From positions 186,001 to 250,000 of the forward strand of contig NZ_WWNE01000006.1 of the NCBI RefSeq assembly GCF_009909615.1: a DNA stretch of 64,000 nucleotides. Direction: 5' to 3'. The stretch comes from Acidiluteibacter ferrifornacis. GTDB lineage: Bacteria > Bacteroidota > Bacteroidia > Flavobacteriales_E > Vicingaceae. Under the pieces are notes generated by a model, which searched no databases, was not told the origin of the DNA, and saw only the letters and a program-made list of their open reading frames with translations. How positions within the stretch are numbered: position 1 is the stretch's first letter; the number at the start of each line of letters is the position of its first letter. Shown here piece after piece: positions 56,415 to 64,000 of the stretch. The position numbers were made by a program, and so were the translations under genes.

Positions 56415-56449
56415 AAGGGCCTTTGATTGTATTGTCAAAGGCCTTTTTA
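56415..56449 (+). terminator. Terminator after the GAPDH gene
   Basis: Stem GGCCTTTGA/TCAAAGGCC, eight-base loop, followed by TTTTTATTTT. Confidence 0.9.
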
Positions 56450-56547
56450 TTTTCCTTAAAGCGTCCTTCATTCTTTTAAGCTTTCTTGACAAAACAATTC
56501 TTCGCATAACGTGTACCTTTATTGAATCAATAAAATAAAATTCAGAC

Positions 56548-57708
56548 ATGTTAAACTTTGAATATAAGAATCCAACTAAAATCATATTTGGAAAAGGTCA
56601 AATAGAAAAAGTAGCTTCAGAAATTCCAACCGACGCAAAAGTTCTAATGCTGTATGGTGGAGGAAGTATCAAAAAAAATGGTATCTACAACCAAGTTATT
56701 AATGCCCTTTCAAAACATGAAGTACTTGAATTTGGAGGCATTGAAGCCAATCCAAAATACCACACATTATTGAAAGCTTTAGAGGTAATTAAATCTGAAA
56801 ACATTACGTTTTTATTAGCAGTTGGTGGTGGGTCAGTAATTGATGGAACCAAATTCCTATCCAGTGCAGCTTTATACGAAGGGGCAAATCCATGGGATAT
56901 CTTAAAAAAATCAATTCGAACTGAAGTGGGAATGCCTTTTGGTACTGTGTTAACTTTACCAGCAACTGGTTCAGAAATGAATTCCGGAGCGGTAATCTCA
57001 AATGAAGAAACTAAAGAAAAATTAGGCATGGGTGGCCCAGGATTGTTTCCTCAATTCTCTGTTTTAGACCCTCAGGTAATAGCATCAATCCCTAAACGAC
57101 AAATTGTAAATGGGATTACTGATGCTTTCACACACGTTTTGGAGCAATACATTACATATCCTGCAGGAGCACATCTACAAGATAGAATTGCAGAAGGAAT
57201 ATTACAAACCTTAGTTGAAACAGCTCCAAAAATCATCAAAGACACTACTGATTATGAAGCAGCGAGTAATTTTATGTGGTGTTGTACAATGGCTCTAAAT
57301 GGCCTCATTCAAAAAGGAGTACCTACTGATTGGGCCACACATGGTATAGGACATGAGTTAACCGCAGCCTATGAAATAGATCATGCGCGAACGTTGGCAA
57401 TTATTGGACCTAATTTATACCGATTTAAATTAGAACAGAAGAAAGAAAAATTAGCTCAATACGGTGAACGTGTTTGGGGAATAACTTCCGGAAACACTAT
57501 AGAAAAAGCAGAGCAAGCAATTGAAAAAACAGTTGAATTCTTTCACGACATGGAAATTTCTACCCAACTATCAGACTACACAAAAGACTACAAAGGCTTC
57601 GCACAATTGATTAAATCTAGATTTGAAGAAAGAGGTTGGGGTGCTTTGGGAGAACGAAAAGACATCACACCAAGTGATGTAGAAAAAATCATAGAAATGA
57701 GTTATTAG
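56548..57708 (+). CDS. Iron-containing (YqhD-like) alcohol dehydrogenase
   Basis: 386 residues of the group III dehydrogenase family. MLNFEYKNPTKIIFGKGQI leads into LAVGGGSVIDGTKF (nucleotide loop); metal ligands are likely in DAFTHVLEQY, HGIGHELTAAYEIDHARTLA. The length and KNPTKIIFGKGQI opening fit the butanol dehydrogenase/YqhD branch that reduces aldehydes with NADPH. Role: aldehyde detoxification or fermentative reduction; substrate unknown. Terminator hairpin at 57756-57787. Confidence 0.9.
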   Translation: MLNFEYKNPTKIIFGKGQIEKVASEIPTDAKVLMLYGGGSIKKNGIYNQVINALSKHEVLEFGGIEANPKYHTLLKALEVIKSENITFLLAVGGGSVIDGTKFLSSAALYEGANPWDILKKSIRTEVGMPFGTVLTLPATGSEMNSGAVISNEETKEKLGMGGPGLFPQFSVLDPQVIASIPKRQIVNGITDAFTHVLEQYITYPAGAHLQDRIAEGILQTLVETAPKIIKDTTDYEAASNFMWCCTMALNGLIQKGVPTDWATHGIGHELTAAYEIDHARTLAIIGPNLYRFKLEQKKEKLAQYGERVWGITSGNTIEKAEQAIEKTVEFFHDMEISTQLSDYTKDYKGFAQLIKSRFEERGWGALGERKDITPSDVEKIIEMSY

Positions 57709-57755
57709 TTGCAGCTTCTAAAATGGCTTAAATCTCATAATTTTAATGCACAATC

Positions 57756-57787
57756 CAGCCGATAAGGGTAACTTTATCGGCTGTTTT
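57756..57787 (+). terminator. Terminator after the YqhD-like gene
   Basis: Stem CAGCCGATAA/TTATCGGCTG with an 8-base loop, then TTTT. It overlaps the upstream open frame of the transporter and so supports that gene's start at 57800. Confidence 0.8.
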
Positions 57788-57799
57788 GATTCAATTAAT

Positions 57800-58693
57800 A
57801 TGCGTAAATCGATTTATTGGGGAGTATTTTTAGTGTTTTTAGGGGCATGTAGTTATGGAGTTTTAGCTACTATTGTTAAAGTTGCTTACAACAATGGTTT
57901 TAATACATTGGAAATAACGTTTTCTCAGTTTGCTATTGGTTGGATCGCCCTATTAGTGATTCTTCTGATGACTAAAAACAATTCCTCTCCAGTTGGTTCC
58001 AATCTACAATCTAAACGAAAGTTGATGATTGCAGGCACATCAATGGGCCTAACAAGTGTCCTTTATTACTTATGTGTTAAAAATATCGATGTTTCCATCG
58101 CAATCGTATTGCTAATGCAAAGTACTTGGATGGGAGTAATAGTAGAGTGGTTAATAGAACGGAAAACTCCATCCAGACAAAAAATAATTGCTGCGATTGT
58201 AGTATTAATTGGAACTGCTCTTTCAGCTAAGATTTTTAATTCTACCTACGAAGAATTAAATGGATTAGGTTTTTTGTTTGGTTTTTTAGCATCGATATCT
58301 TACACCATAACAGTGTATGCTTCTGGAAAAGTTGCATTGAAGATGCCAGCACTTCACCGAAGTTTTTGGATGTTAAGTGGAGGCTTTGTTATTATTTTTA
58401 TATACGGCCTTTTTACATTTTCAGGAACATTCAATACAGACATTCTGGTATCCTATGGTATTCCGTTGGCCTTATTTGGTACTGTATTGCCTCCCATCCT
58501 ATTTGCTTATGGAATGCCATCTGCAGGTACGGCTGCTGGCACAATAGTAGGAGCTGTAGAATTACCGATTTCGGTTATTATGGCCTATTTCATTTTAAAT
58601 GAAAATGTGATTCCCACTCAATGGATTGGTATACTTTTGATTTTATTGGCAGTGGTTTTGATGAATTACCAAAAAAAGTCATCAATTAATTAG
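57800..58693 (+). CDS. EamA/DMT family transporter
   Basis: 297 residues from the ATG at 57800 (MRKSIYWGVFLVFLGACSYG); the frame is open from 57746 but that part lies in the terminator hairpin and lacks hydrophobic character. Ten hydrophobic helices in two EamA repeats (YGVLATIVKVAYNNGF in the first, ASISYTITVYASGKVAL in the second) fit the drug/metabolite exporter family. The exported compound is not predictable. HTTM gene follows after 36 nt. Confidence 0.87.
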   Translation: MRKSIYWGVFLVFLGACSYGVLATIVKVAYNNGFNTLEITFSQFAIGWIALLVILLMTKNNSSPVGSNLQSKRKLMIAGTSMGLTSVLYYLCVKNIDVSIAIVLLMQSTWMGVIVEWLIERKTPSRQKIIAAIVVLIGTALSAKIFNSTYEELNGLGFLFGFLASISYTITVYASGKVALKMPALHRSFWMLSGGFVIIFIYGLFTFSGTFNTDILVSYGIPLALFGTVLPPILFAYGMPSAGTAAGTIVGAVELPISVIMAYFILNENVIPTQWIGILLILLAVVLMNYQKKSSIN

Positions 58694-58729
58694 TATTATT
58701 TTTATCTTCAACATTCAAAATCATCAAAG

Positions 58730-60046
58730 TTGAAGAATATACTTTCCCAGTCCAAAGACCCCATTACATTAAGTTTTTTTCGTATTATATTCGGAATCTG
58801 CTTCTTATGGGAATCCATTTACCTTATTAAGATCAATTTTGTAACAGTATTCCTTACAAATCCTCAAGTTCATTTTAATTATGACTTTGCCGAGTTTGTA
58901 AAACCTCTGCCAAGTGGATTATTGTCACTTCTAGTGATTGGCTTGTTTGCTGCCTCTTTATTTTTAATAATTGGAAAATACTTGAAAGTAGCGGCATGGT
59001 ACCTCTTTTTTACATTTAGCTATATCTTGTTAATTGACAAAGCATATTACAATAATCACCTCTACCTAATATGCCTATTGGCCGGTTTTTTTGCCATCAC
59101 CTCATCAGATGAATCATTAAGTGTAAAAAAAGGATCAGTAAAACACATTCCAAATTGGCATATCCTTTTGTTCCAAATACAATTAGTGATCGTATATTTT
59201 TACGGTGGAATTGCCAAAATAAATCCCGACTGGTTAGTAAGAATGGAGCCAGTAAAAACCATTCTTGCGCAAAAAGCAGCCAATTCGGCCCTCGATACCA
59301 TTTTACTATCTGATGCAGCGGTATATTTTATTAGCTACGGCGGATTAGTCTTTGATTTATTAATTGGTTTTCTGCTCTTCTATCGACCCACTCGTAAATT
59401 AGGACTTATAGCTGCTTTAATATTTAATATTATGAATGCGTGGCTCTTTGATGACATTAACATCTTTCCATTCATGATGATGGGAGCATTAGTACTGTTT
59501 ATAGAGCCAGATACTTTTAGAAAATTTATAGGTCAATATATTACATCCATAAAACCAATAGATGCTTCTTCAAAATCAACCATTCCAGTTGATCAAAAAG
59601 TTGTAATTGGGCTTGCCATCTATTTCATAATACAACTTTCACTTCCCTTGCGCCATTTACTTTTTGAAGGCAATACCGAATGGACAGGAAAAGCCCAGTA
59701 TTTTTCCTGGCGTATGAAAATCCAAACTAGAAAAACAGAGCAGTTAGAATTTGCAGTAATGAATTATGATAAAAAGGAAGTTATTGCGGTAGATTTAAGA
59801 AGTTTTGGACTCAATGACGACCAATTACGGCTGTTGAGTATGCATCCTGAGACAGGAATAAAAATGGCGAAAGCCATACGAGAAACTGCCGAAAAGAAAG
59901 GACTTCGAAATATTGAAGTCAAGGCTAAAGTCAAGGTCTCATTTAATGGCCGACCAGCTCAAATGTTATATAAAGACATGGATTTATCTAAAGTAAAAGA
60001 AGGTGTTTTTGAACCACGAGAGTATGTCGTGGAGTTAAAGGAATAA
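58730..60046 (+). CDS. HTTM domain protein (vitamin K gamma-carboxylase-like)
   Basis: 438 residues. The start is TTG at 58730; a TAG 13 codons upstream and no in-frame ATG before it leave this as the only reasonable start. Several hydrophobic helices (about residues 14-320) contain the HTTM signature QIQLVIVYFYGGIAKINPDW and SYGGLVFDLLIGFLLFYRPT, seen in bacterial relatives of vitamin K-dependent gamma-glutamyl carboxylase. The C-terminal 120 residues are soluble. Carboxylase activity in bacteria is unproven; bacteria make menaquinone as a possible cofactor (ubiE is in this window). Convergent to ornithine aminotransferase. Confidence 0.83.
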   Translation: MKNILSQSKDPITLSFFRIIFGICFLWESIYLIKINFVTVFLTNPQVHFNYDFAEFVKPLPSGLLSLLVIGLFAASLFLIIGKYLKVAAWYLFFTFSYILLIDKAYYNNHLYLICLLAGFFAITSSDESLSVKKGSVKHIPNWHILLFQIQLVIVYFYGGIAKINPDWLVRMEPVKTILAQKAANSALDTILLSDAAVYFISYGGLVFDLLIGFLLFYRPTRKLGLIAALIFNIMNAWLFDDINIFPFMMMGALVLFIEPDTFRKFIGQYITSIKPIDASSKSTIPVDQKVVIGLAIYFIIQLSLPLRHLLFEGNTEWTGKAQYFSWRMKIQTRKTEQLEFAVMNYDKKEVIAVDLRSFGLNDDQLRLLSMHPETGIKMAKAIRETAEKKGLRNIEVKAKVKVSFNGRPAQMLYKDMDLSKVKEGVFEPREYVVELKE

Positions 60047-60080
60047 AAAAGACCGCATGGAAATTCCATGCGGTCTTTTA
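60045..60080. terminator. Bidirectional terminator between HTTM gene and rocD
   Basis: A 16-bp perfect inverted repeat: AAAAGACCGCATGGAA against TTCCATGCGGTCTTTT with a one-base centre. A-run on the left and T-run on the right allow use from both convergent genes. Confidence 0.9.
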
Positions 60081-60098
60081 ATTTTTATATCAAATCGC

Positions 60099-61382
60099 TT
60101 ACTTCTCGAATTGCTTCAAAGTAGAAATTATAATATCTATACATTCTCTCAATTCAGCCTCGGTCATTACTAATGGAGGCGCAAATCGAATAATATTCCC
60201 ATGTGTTGGTTTTGCTAACAATCCATTCTCCTTGAGAGCAACGCATATATCCCATGCAGTAGAACTATCCTCAGTATCATTGATTACGATAGCATTCAGA
60301 AGACCTCTACCTCTCACTAAAGTCACTAAATCTGACTCCTCAACATATTTATTTATCTCTTTTCTGAATAACTCACCTAGTTTGCCAGCTTTGGCTGTTA
60401 AATCTTCTTCTAAAATCACATCTAGAGCTGCTATTGCAACCTTACAGCCTAGTGGATTCCCACCAAAAGTGGAACCATGTTGACCTGGCTTTATAACATT
60501 CATTACTTCATCATTGGCCAAAACAGCTGAAACTGGGAAAACACCACCAGAAACTGCCTTTCCTAAAATCAATACATCAGGCTTAAATCCTGCTTTGCTT
60601 TCACACGTTTTTCCAGAACAAGTACAACCTTTACACACAGCCAGTAGGCTTCCTGTTCTACCAATTCCGGTTTGAACCTCATCGGCTAACAACAATACAC
60701 CTGCTTCTTTACATAATCTTGCAGCTTCAGCCATATAATTATCATCTGGAACAAACACTCCTGCTTCTCCTTGTATTGGTTCAACTAAAAAACCTGCGAT
60801 ATTATCTTGTCTTAGGGCTTCAGCTAAAGCATTTAAATCATTGTATGGCACATTAACAAACCCTGGAGTATATGGCCCAAAGTTTTTTCGTGCGTCTGGA
60901 TCATTTGAAAAAGAAACGATGGTTGTAGTTCTACCATGAAAATTACCATTCGCTACGATAATCTTTGCCGCATCTTCTTGAATCCCTTTCTTTTCGTAAG
61001 CCCATTTTCGGCATAACTTGATAGCTGTTTCAACTGCCTCTGCTCCAGTGTTCATGGGGAGTACCTTATCATAATCAAAATAATGAGTTATGTATTTTTC
61101 AAAAGGACCTAACACATCGTTGTAAAATGCACGAGATGTTAATGTTAAAGTATTCGCTTGCTCCACTAATGCACTCAGAATTTTTGGATGGCAATGTCCT
61201 TGATTAACGGCTGAATAAGCAGATAAAAAGTCATAATACTTCTTTCCTTCTACGTCCCAAACATGAACACCTTCTCCTTTTGCCAATACCACAGGAAGTG
61301 GGTGATAGTTGTGTGCACCATATTTGTCCTCCATTGCTATCGCTTGCTCAGAAGCGCTAATTTTCTCTACTGTAATACTCAT
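60099..61382 (-). CDS. rocD: Ornithine aminotransferase with cysteine-rich insert
   Basis: 427 residues, class III PLP-dependent aminotransferase. It converts ornithine and 2-oxoglutarate to glutamate semialdehyde and glutamate. Signatures are [50 protein letters not shown] and the PLP-lysine Lys275 in [10 protein letters not shown]. Between LLAV and GFKPD is an insert of about 18 residues carrying Cys250, Cys253, Cys255 and Cys260 ([11 protein letters not shown]). Similar cysteine-rich inserts occur in some Bacteroidota RocD sequences as far as I recall, but are absent from E. coli-type proteins. It completes an arginine degradation path with arginase at 36.8-37.7 kb. A TATATTTG box is on this strand at 61425-61418. 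Confidence 0.9.
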   Translation of the reverse strand: MSITVEKISASEQAIAMEDKYGAHNYHPLPVVLAKGEGVHVWDVEGKKYYDFLSAYSAVNQGHCHPKILSALVEQANTLTLTSRAFYNDVLGPFEKYITHYFDYDKVLPMNTGAEAVETAIKLCRKWAYEKKGIQEDAAKIIVANGNFHGRTTTIVSFSNDPDARKNFGPYTPGFVNVPYNDLNALAEALRQDNIAGFLVEPIQGEAGVFVPDDNYMAEAARLCKEAGVLLLADEVQTGIGRTGSLLAVCKGCTCSGKTCESKAGFKPDVLILGKAVSGGVFPVSAVLANDEVMNVIKPGQHGSTFGGNPLGCKVAIAALDVILEEDLTAKAGKLGELFRKEINKYVEESDLVTLVRGRGLLNAIVINDTEDSSTAWDICVALKENGLLAKPTHGNIIRFAPPLVMTEAELRECIDIIISTLKQFEK

Positions 61383-61417
61383 CTCTCGTCTGCTTTAATT
61401 CTACAAAAATTGAAGTA

Positions 61418-61435
61418 CAAATATATCTATATTTG
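61418..61435. promoter_or_regulatory. Overlapping divergent -7 boxes for rocD and TMTC-like gene
   Basis: Minus strand TATATTTG (61425-61418) faces rocD; plus strand TATATTTG (61428-61435) faces the 61460 gene. They are two bases apart, so the two genes share a 77-nt control region. Confidence 0.45.
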
Positions 61436-61459
61436 AACGGAATATTTTAGATAGACACC

Positions 61460-63418
61460 ATGTTAGAAAAACTTATCCAGAATAAACACCTCCAATGGTT
61501 ACCTTTTATTTTTGGCATACTTCTTTATTCAAATACTCTGAAAAACGAATATGCACTAGATGATTTTGCGGTAATTCTTGACCACGATTATGTAACACAA
61601 GGATTAAATGGTATTGATGAGATCTTCACGACCAATTTGCTTCATGGTGTACAGCAATTTAATGATGGACTCTATCGCCCAATTGCTCCAATGACCTTTG
61701 CTTTAGAATTTGAATTTTTTAAAGATAATCCATACATCAGTCACTTCATCAATATTATAATTTTTGGATTTGTAGTTTTTCTTCTCTTCCGTCTACTTCG
61801 CAGATTATTTGGCACAAATGGTCAATACATAGCTTTATTTGCCACCCTACTTTTCGCAGCACACCCAATACACACAGAAGTGGTGGCTAACATTAAAAGT
61901 AGAGATGAATTATTTGCCTCACTTTTCTTACTTTGGAGTACGAACCAATGGTTAAACTATTTAGATCTCAAAAAAAACACCTACTTATTTGGAGCAATAA
62001 CACTTTATATTTTAGCATTGTTCTCAAAAGAGTCTGCCATTACCTATTTCGCAGCAATTCCTACTTTTTTATGGCTAAAAAAAGACATTAGTATCAAACA
62101 ATTGATGCTGCCAGCCGGCATAATGCTAGCCCTTTCAGCAGCTTTTTATGGATGGCATTCTCACATTATAAGCTCAATGCCAAACCCTGTCAGCGAAGGG
62201 TTATCTGACTTACTAAATAATGCAGCTGCCCATACTCAAAGCTTATCAGAAAGGTATGGCACCGCATTTTACCTTCAGATCCTGTATTTACAAAAACTAG
62301 TTTTTCCAAATGTACTTTTACACGATTATTCCTACAATCTTATACCTGTCGTATCACTCAGTTCATGGCAAGGAGTCATCGGTTTACTTTTCTTTGTCTT
62401 CTTGGTCGTTTTTGGAATAATTGGGTTTTTTAAGAAAAATAAAATTGCCACATTGGTTATCTTTTATTTATTGAGCATAGCTGTTGTATCTCAACTATTT
62501 ATTACCATAGGAGCGTTATTTGCTGAACGCTTTTTATTTGTTCCCTCAATCGCTTTTTGTGTCATTATCGCTATTCTCCTGCAACAACTCTTTCAATTTA
62601 AGAAGTATCTATCTTTTTTATTGTTTATACCAGTTCTCGCTCTATTAAGCGCTAAAACCATAGCTCGAAATAGTGATTGGAAAAATAATTCTACGCTATA
62701 CGCTGCAGACATCCAAAACGGTATCAAAAGTGCCAGAATCAATTATAATTATGGAAGCGTGTTAACTCAGCAAGCAAATGAAGTAAAAGATAAAACGACT
62801 AAACAACACCTTTATTCCCAAAGTACAAAATACCTACAAAACGCAGTAGAAATATACCCTCAATATTGGGATGCTTATAATAATCTAGCACTAGCCTATA
62901 AGTATAACGGCCAGTTTGAGTTATCTGAGAAAGTGTTTCTTCTACTTTTAAAAAAAGATCCTAGTTATAATAAGGCATACTTCAACTTAGCAACAGTTCA
63001 GCTTGAATTAGAAAAAGGAGAAGAAGCTCTAAATAACTTAATTATCTTTACCAATAACACCCCAACTGTTGATGCCTTTAGTATGATGGGAACCATTTCG
63101 GGCGCTCTTGGAGACTTTCACTCTGCCAAAACTTATTTTAGAAAAGTACTAGAAATGGATCCCAATAATGAGAATGCTTACAATTATATAGGTACGGCAG
63201 AAGGCTTTTTAGGTCAACCTTTAGCAGCTATCGAAAATTATAAAAAAGCATTGCAAATTAACCCGAATAATGTAGAGACCTACTATAATATAGCAATTTC
63301 ATATAGCCAGATTGGTGATACTACAAATGAGATAATGACCTTAAATACCATTCAAAAAATACGCCCAGGAATACCTGAAGTAGTGAATCGATTAAATGAA
63401 CTGAATAGATCCAGGTAA
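61460..63418 (+). CDS. TMTC-like TPR membrane glycosyltransferase
   Basis: 652 residues. About eleven hydrophobic helices (1-410) carry the GT-C pattern: the acidic DDF motif in ALDDFAVILDHDYV, then YRPIAPMTFALEFE, AHPIHTEVVANIKSRDEL and SKESAITYF. The C-terminal 230 residues hold about six TPR repeats (SNxxLAxxY style, such as AYNNLALAYKYNGQFELSEK and AYNYIGTAEGFLGQPLAAI). TMTC proteins in animals are O-mannosyltransferases; bacterial homologues are unstudied, and the donor and acceptor are unknown. Monocistronic and divergent from rocD. Confidence 0.8.
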   Translation: MLEKLIQNKHLQWLPFIFGILLYSNTLKNEYALDDFAVILDHDYVTQGLNGIDEIFTTNLLHGVQQFNDGLYRPIAPMTFALEFEFFKDNPYISHFINIIIFGFVVFLLFRLLRRLFGTNGQYIALFATLLFAAHPIHTEVVANIKSRDELFASLFLLWSTNQWLNYLDLKKNTYLFGAITLYILALFSKESAITYFAAIPTFLWLKKDISIKQLMLPAGIMLALSAAFYGWHSHIISSMPNPVSEGLSDLLNNAAAHTQSLSERYGTAFYLQILYLQKLVFPNVLLHDYSYNLIPVVSLSSWQGVIGLLFFVFLVVFGIIGFFKKNKIATLVIFYLLSIAVVSQLFITIGALFAERFLFVPSIAFCVIIAILLQQLFQFKKYLSFLLFIPVLALLSAKTIARNSDWKNNSTLYAADIQNGIKSARINYNYGSVLTQQANEVKDKTTKQHLYSQSTKYLQNAVEIYPQYWDAYNNLALAYKYNGQFELSEKVFLLLLKKDPSYNKAYFNLATVQLELEKGEEALNNLIIFTNNTPTVDAFSMMGTISGALGDFHSAKTYFRKVLEMDPNNENAYNYIGTAEGFLGQPLAAIENYKKALQINPNNVETYYNIAISYSQIGDTTNEIMTLNTIQKIRPGIPEVVNRLNELNRSR

Positions 63419-63502
63419 GAAGTTGGCTATAGCAAGAATCTTTTTTATTTGAGATTTCATATCTGATTATTAAAAGCCCTCTTAAAAAACTAATTTTACA
63501 CC

Positions 63503-64000
63503 ATGGGAAGACGAATTAGAAAGCGCATACCAATCATGGAAAATGTAACCGTATTGGATGCCGTTGCTGAAGGCAAAACACTCGCAAAAGTTGATGATTT
63601 GGTTATATTCTTAAACAACGCCGTTCCAGGCGATGTGGTAGACATCCAGGTTTATAAAAAGAAGCGAAACTACGTAGAAGGAAAGGCCATAAAATTTCAT
63701 AAGTATTCTGACAAAAGGGTTGAGCCATTTTGCGAACATTTTGGCGTTTGTGGTGGATGTAAATGGCAATTTCTTTCATACGAAGACCAGTTGGGTTACA
63801 AAGCAAAACAAGTAAAAGACAACCTAGAACGTCTAGCTAAAATTGAATTACCTGACTTTGAGCCTATATTAGGCGCTCCAAAAACCACTTACTATCGAAA
63901 TAAATTAGAATATACATTTTCAAATAAGCGATGGTTTACGGATGAAGAAATTGCAAAGGAGGATGACTTAGACCAAGATGGATTAGGGTTTCATGTCCCA
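63503..64000 (+). CDS. rlmD: RlmD-type rRNA (uracil-C5) methyltransferase, truncated by window edge
   Basis: The first 166 residues are visible; the frame runs off the right edge. The start at 63503 gives MGRRIRKRIPIMENVTVLDA. An N-terminal TRAM domain (about 11-66) is followed by iron-sulfur ligands Cys77, Cys83 and Cys86 in CEHFGVCGGCKWQF, the RlmD/TrmA signature, then GYKAKQVKDNLERLAKIE and TYYRNKLEYTFSN. The family methylates uridine 1939 of 23S rRNA or a related site. The SAM-binding part is beyond the window, so RlmD versus RlmCD is open. Confidence 0.9.
   Translation, partial: MGRRIRKRIPIMENVTVLDAVAEGKTLAKVDDLVIFLNNAVPGDVVDIQVYKKKRNYVEGKAIKFHKYSDKRVEPFCEHFGVCGGCKWQFLSYEDQLGYKAKQVKDNLERLAKIELPDFEPILGAPKTTYYRNKLEYTFSNKRWFTDEEIAKEDDLDQDGLGFHVP

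Noticed and set aside
1-64000. tRNA, rRNA, tmRNA, CRISPR or prophage genes
   Set aside because: I looked in the intergenic gaps for cloverleaf-like, repeat-spacer or phage-type sequence and saw none; tRNAscan and Infernal runs would be the decisive check.

Overview
The window looks like a chromosomal segment of a low-GC Bacteroidota, most likely a Flavobacteriales relative. The case rests on Bacteroidota-specific content: a PorT-like type IX secretion (T9SS) protein beside ubiE, secreted proteins with T9SS type A and type B C-terminal signals, an RpoD with the short N-terminus of this phylum, small DUF families (DUF6702, DUF6265), and many promoters fitting the TTG-N(17-23)-TAnnTTTG consensus instead of -35/-10. 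No rRNA, tRNA, CRISPR array, prophage or intact insertion sequence was seen.

Layout. 1-4.1 kb: a cut-off VWA-like membrane protein, fabG, an unknown membrane protein and sucD. 4.2-7.6 kb: a DUF6702 - HupE/UreJ - M1 peptidase operon. 7.8-11.8 kb: a TPR histidine kinase, a 53-residue DUF1328 gene and a peptide-binding lipoprotein. 12-14.8 kb: mtaB, ubiE and a PorT-like gene. 14.8-23.5 kb: a sodium:solute symporter, a dipeptidyl peptidase IV-like enzyme, two POT peptide transporters and small accessory proteins, which together suggest peptide scavenging. 23.5-25.8 kb: an RRM protein and typA. 25.8-31.3 kb: two PKD-repeat T9SS cargo proteins followed by an ECF sigma factor and a protein that combines a cytoplasmic anti-sigma-like N-terminus, one membrane helix and a C-terminal beta-barrel.

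31.3-32.7 kb: a CRP/FNR regulator, a CxxC mini-redoxin and a divergent hemerythrin-like protein. 32.7-39.3 kb: folD, ffh, argS, arginase and a divergent arginine decarboxylase. 39.4-44.2 kb: an enoyl-CoA hydratase homologue, a lipoprotein, ftsK and lolA. 44.3-49.6 kb: two small membrane proteins (one of 50 residues), a LysM/periplasmic-binding fusion, guaA and dapF. 49.7-51.2 kb: an HtrA protease. 51.2-53.7 kb: a T9SS type B cargo gene bracketed by two 128-bp direct repeats that are relics of a sorting-domain gene. 54-58.7 kb: rpoD, a long-form GAPDH, a YqhD-like dehydrogenase and an EamA exporter. 58.7-64 kb: an HTTM (gamma-carboxylase-like) membrane protein, ornithine aminotransferase, a TMTC-like TPR glycosyltransferase and the start of an RlmD-type rRNA methyltransferase.

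The most interesting points are the sigma / trans-envelope anti-sigma pair next to secreted PKD proteins, the repeat-flanked T9SS cargo gene, the unannotated 50-residue membrane peptide with its own consensus promoter, and the regulator/redoxin/hemerythrin locus with a palindrome between the divergent genes. All calls come from reading the sequence; no database search was run.
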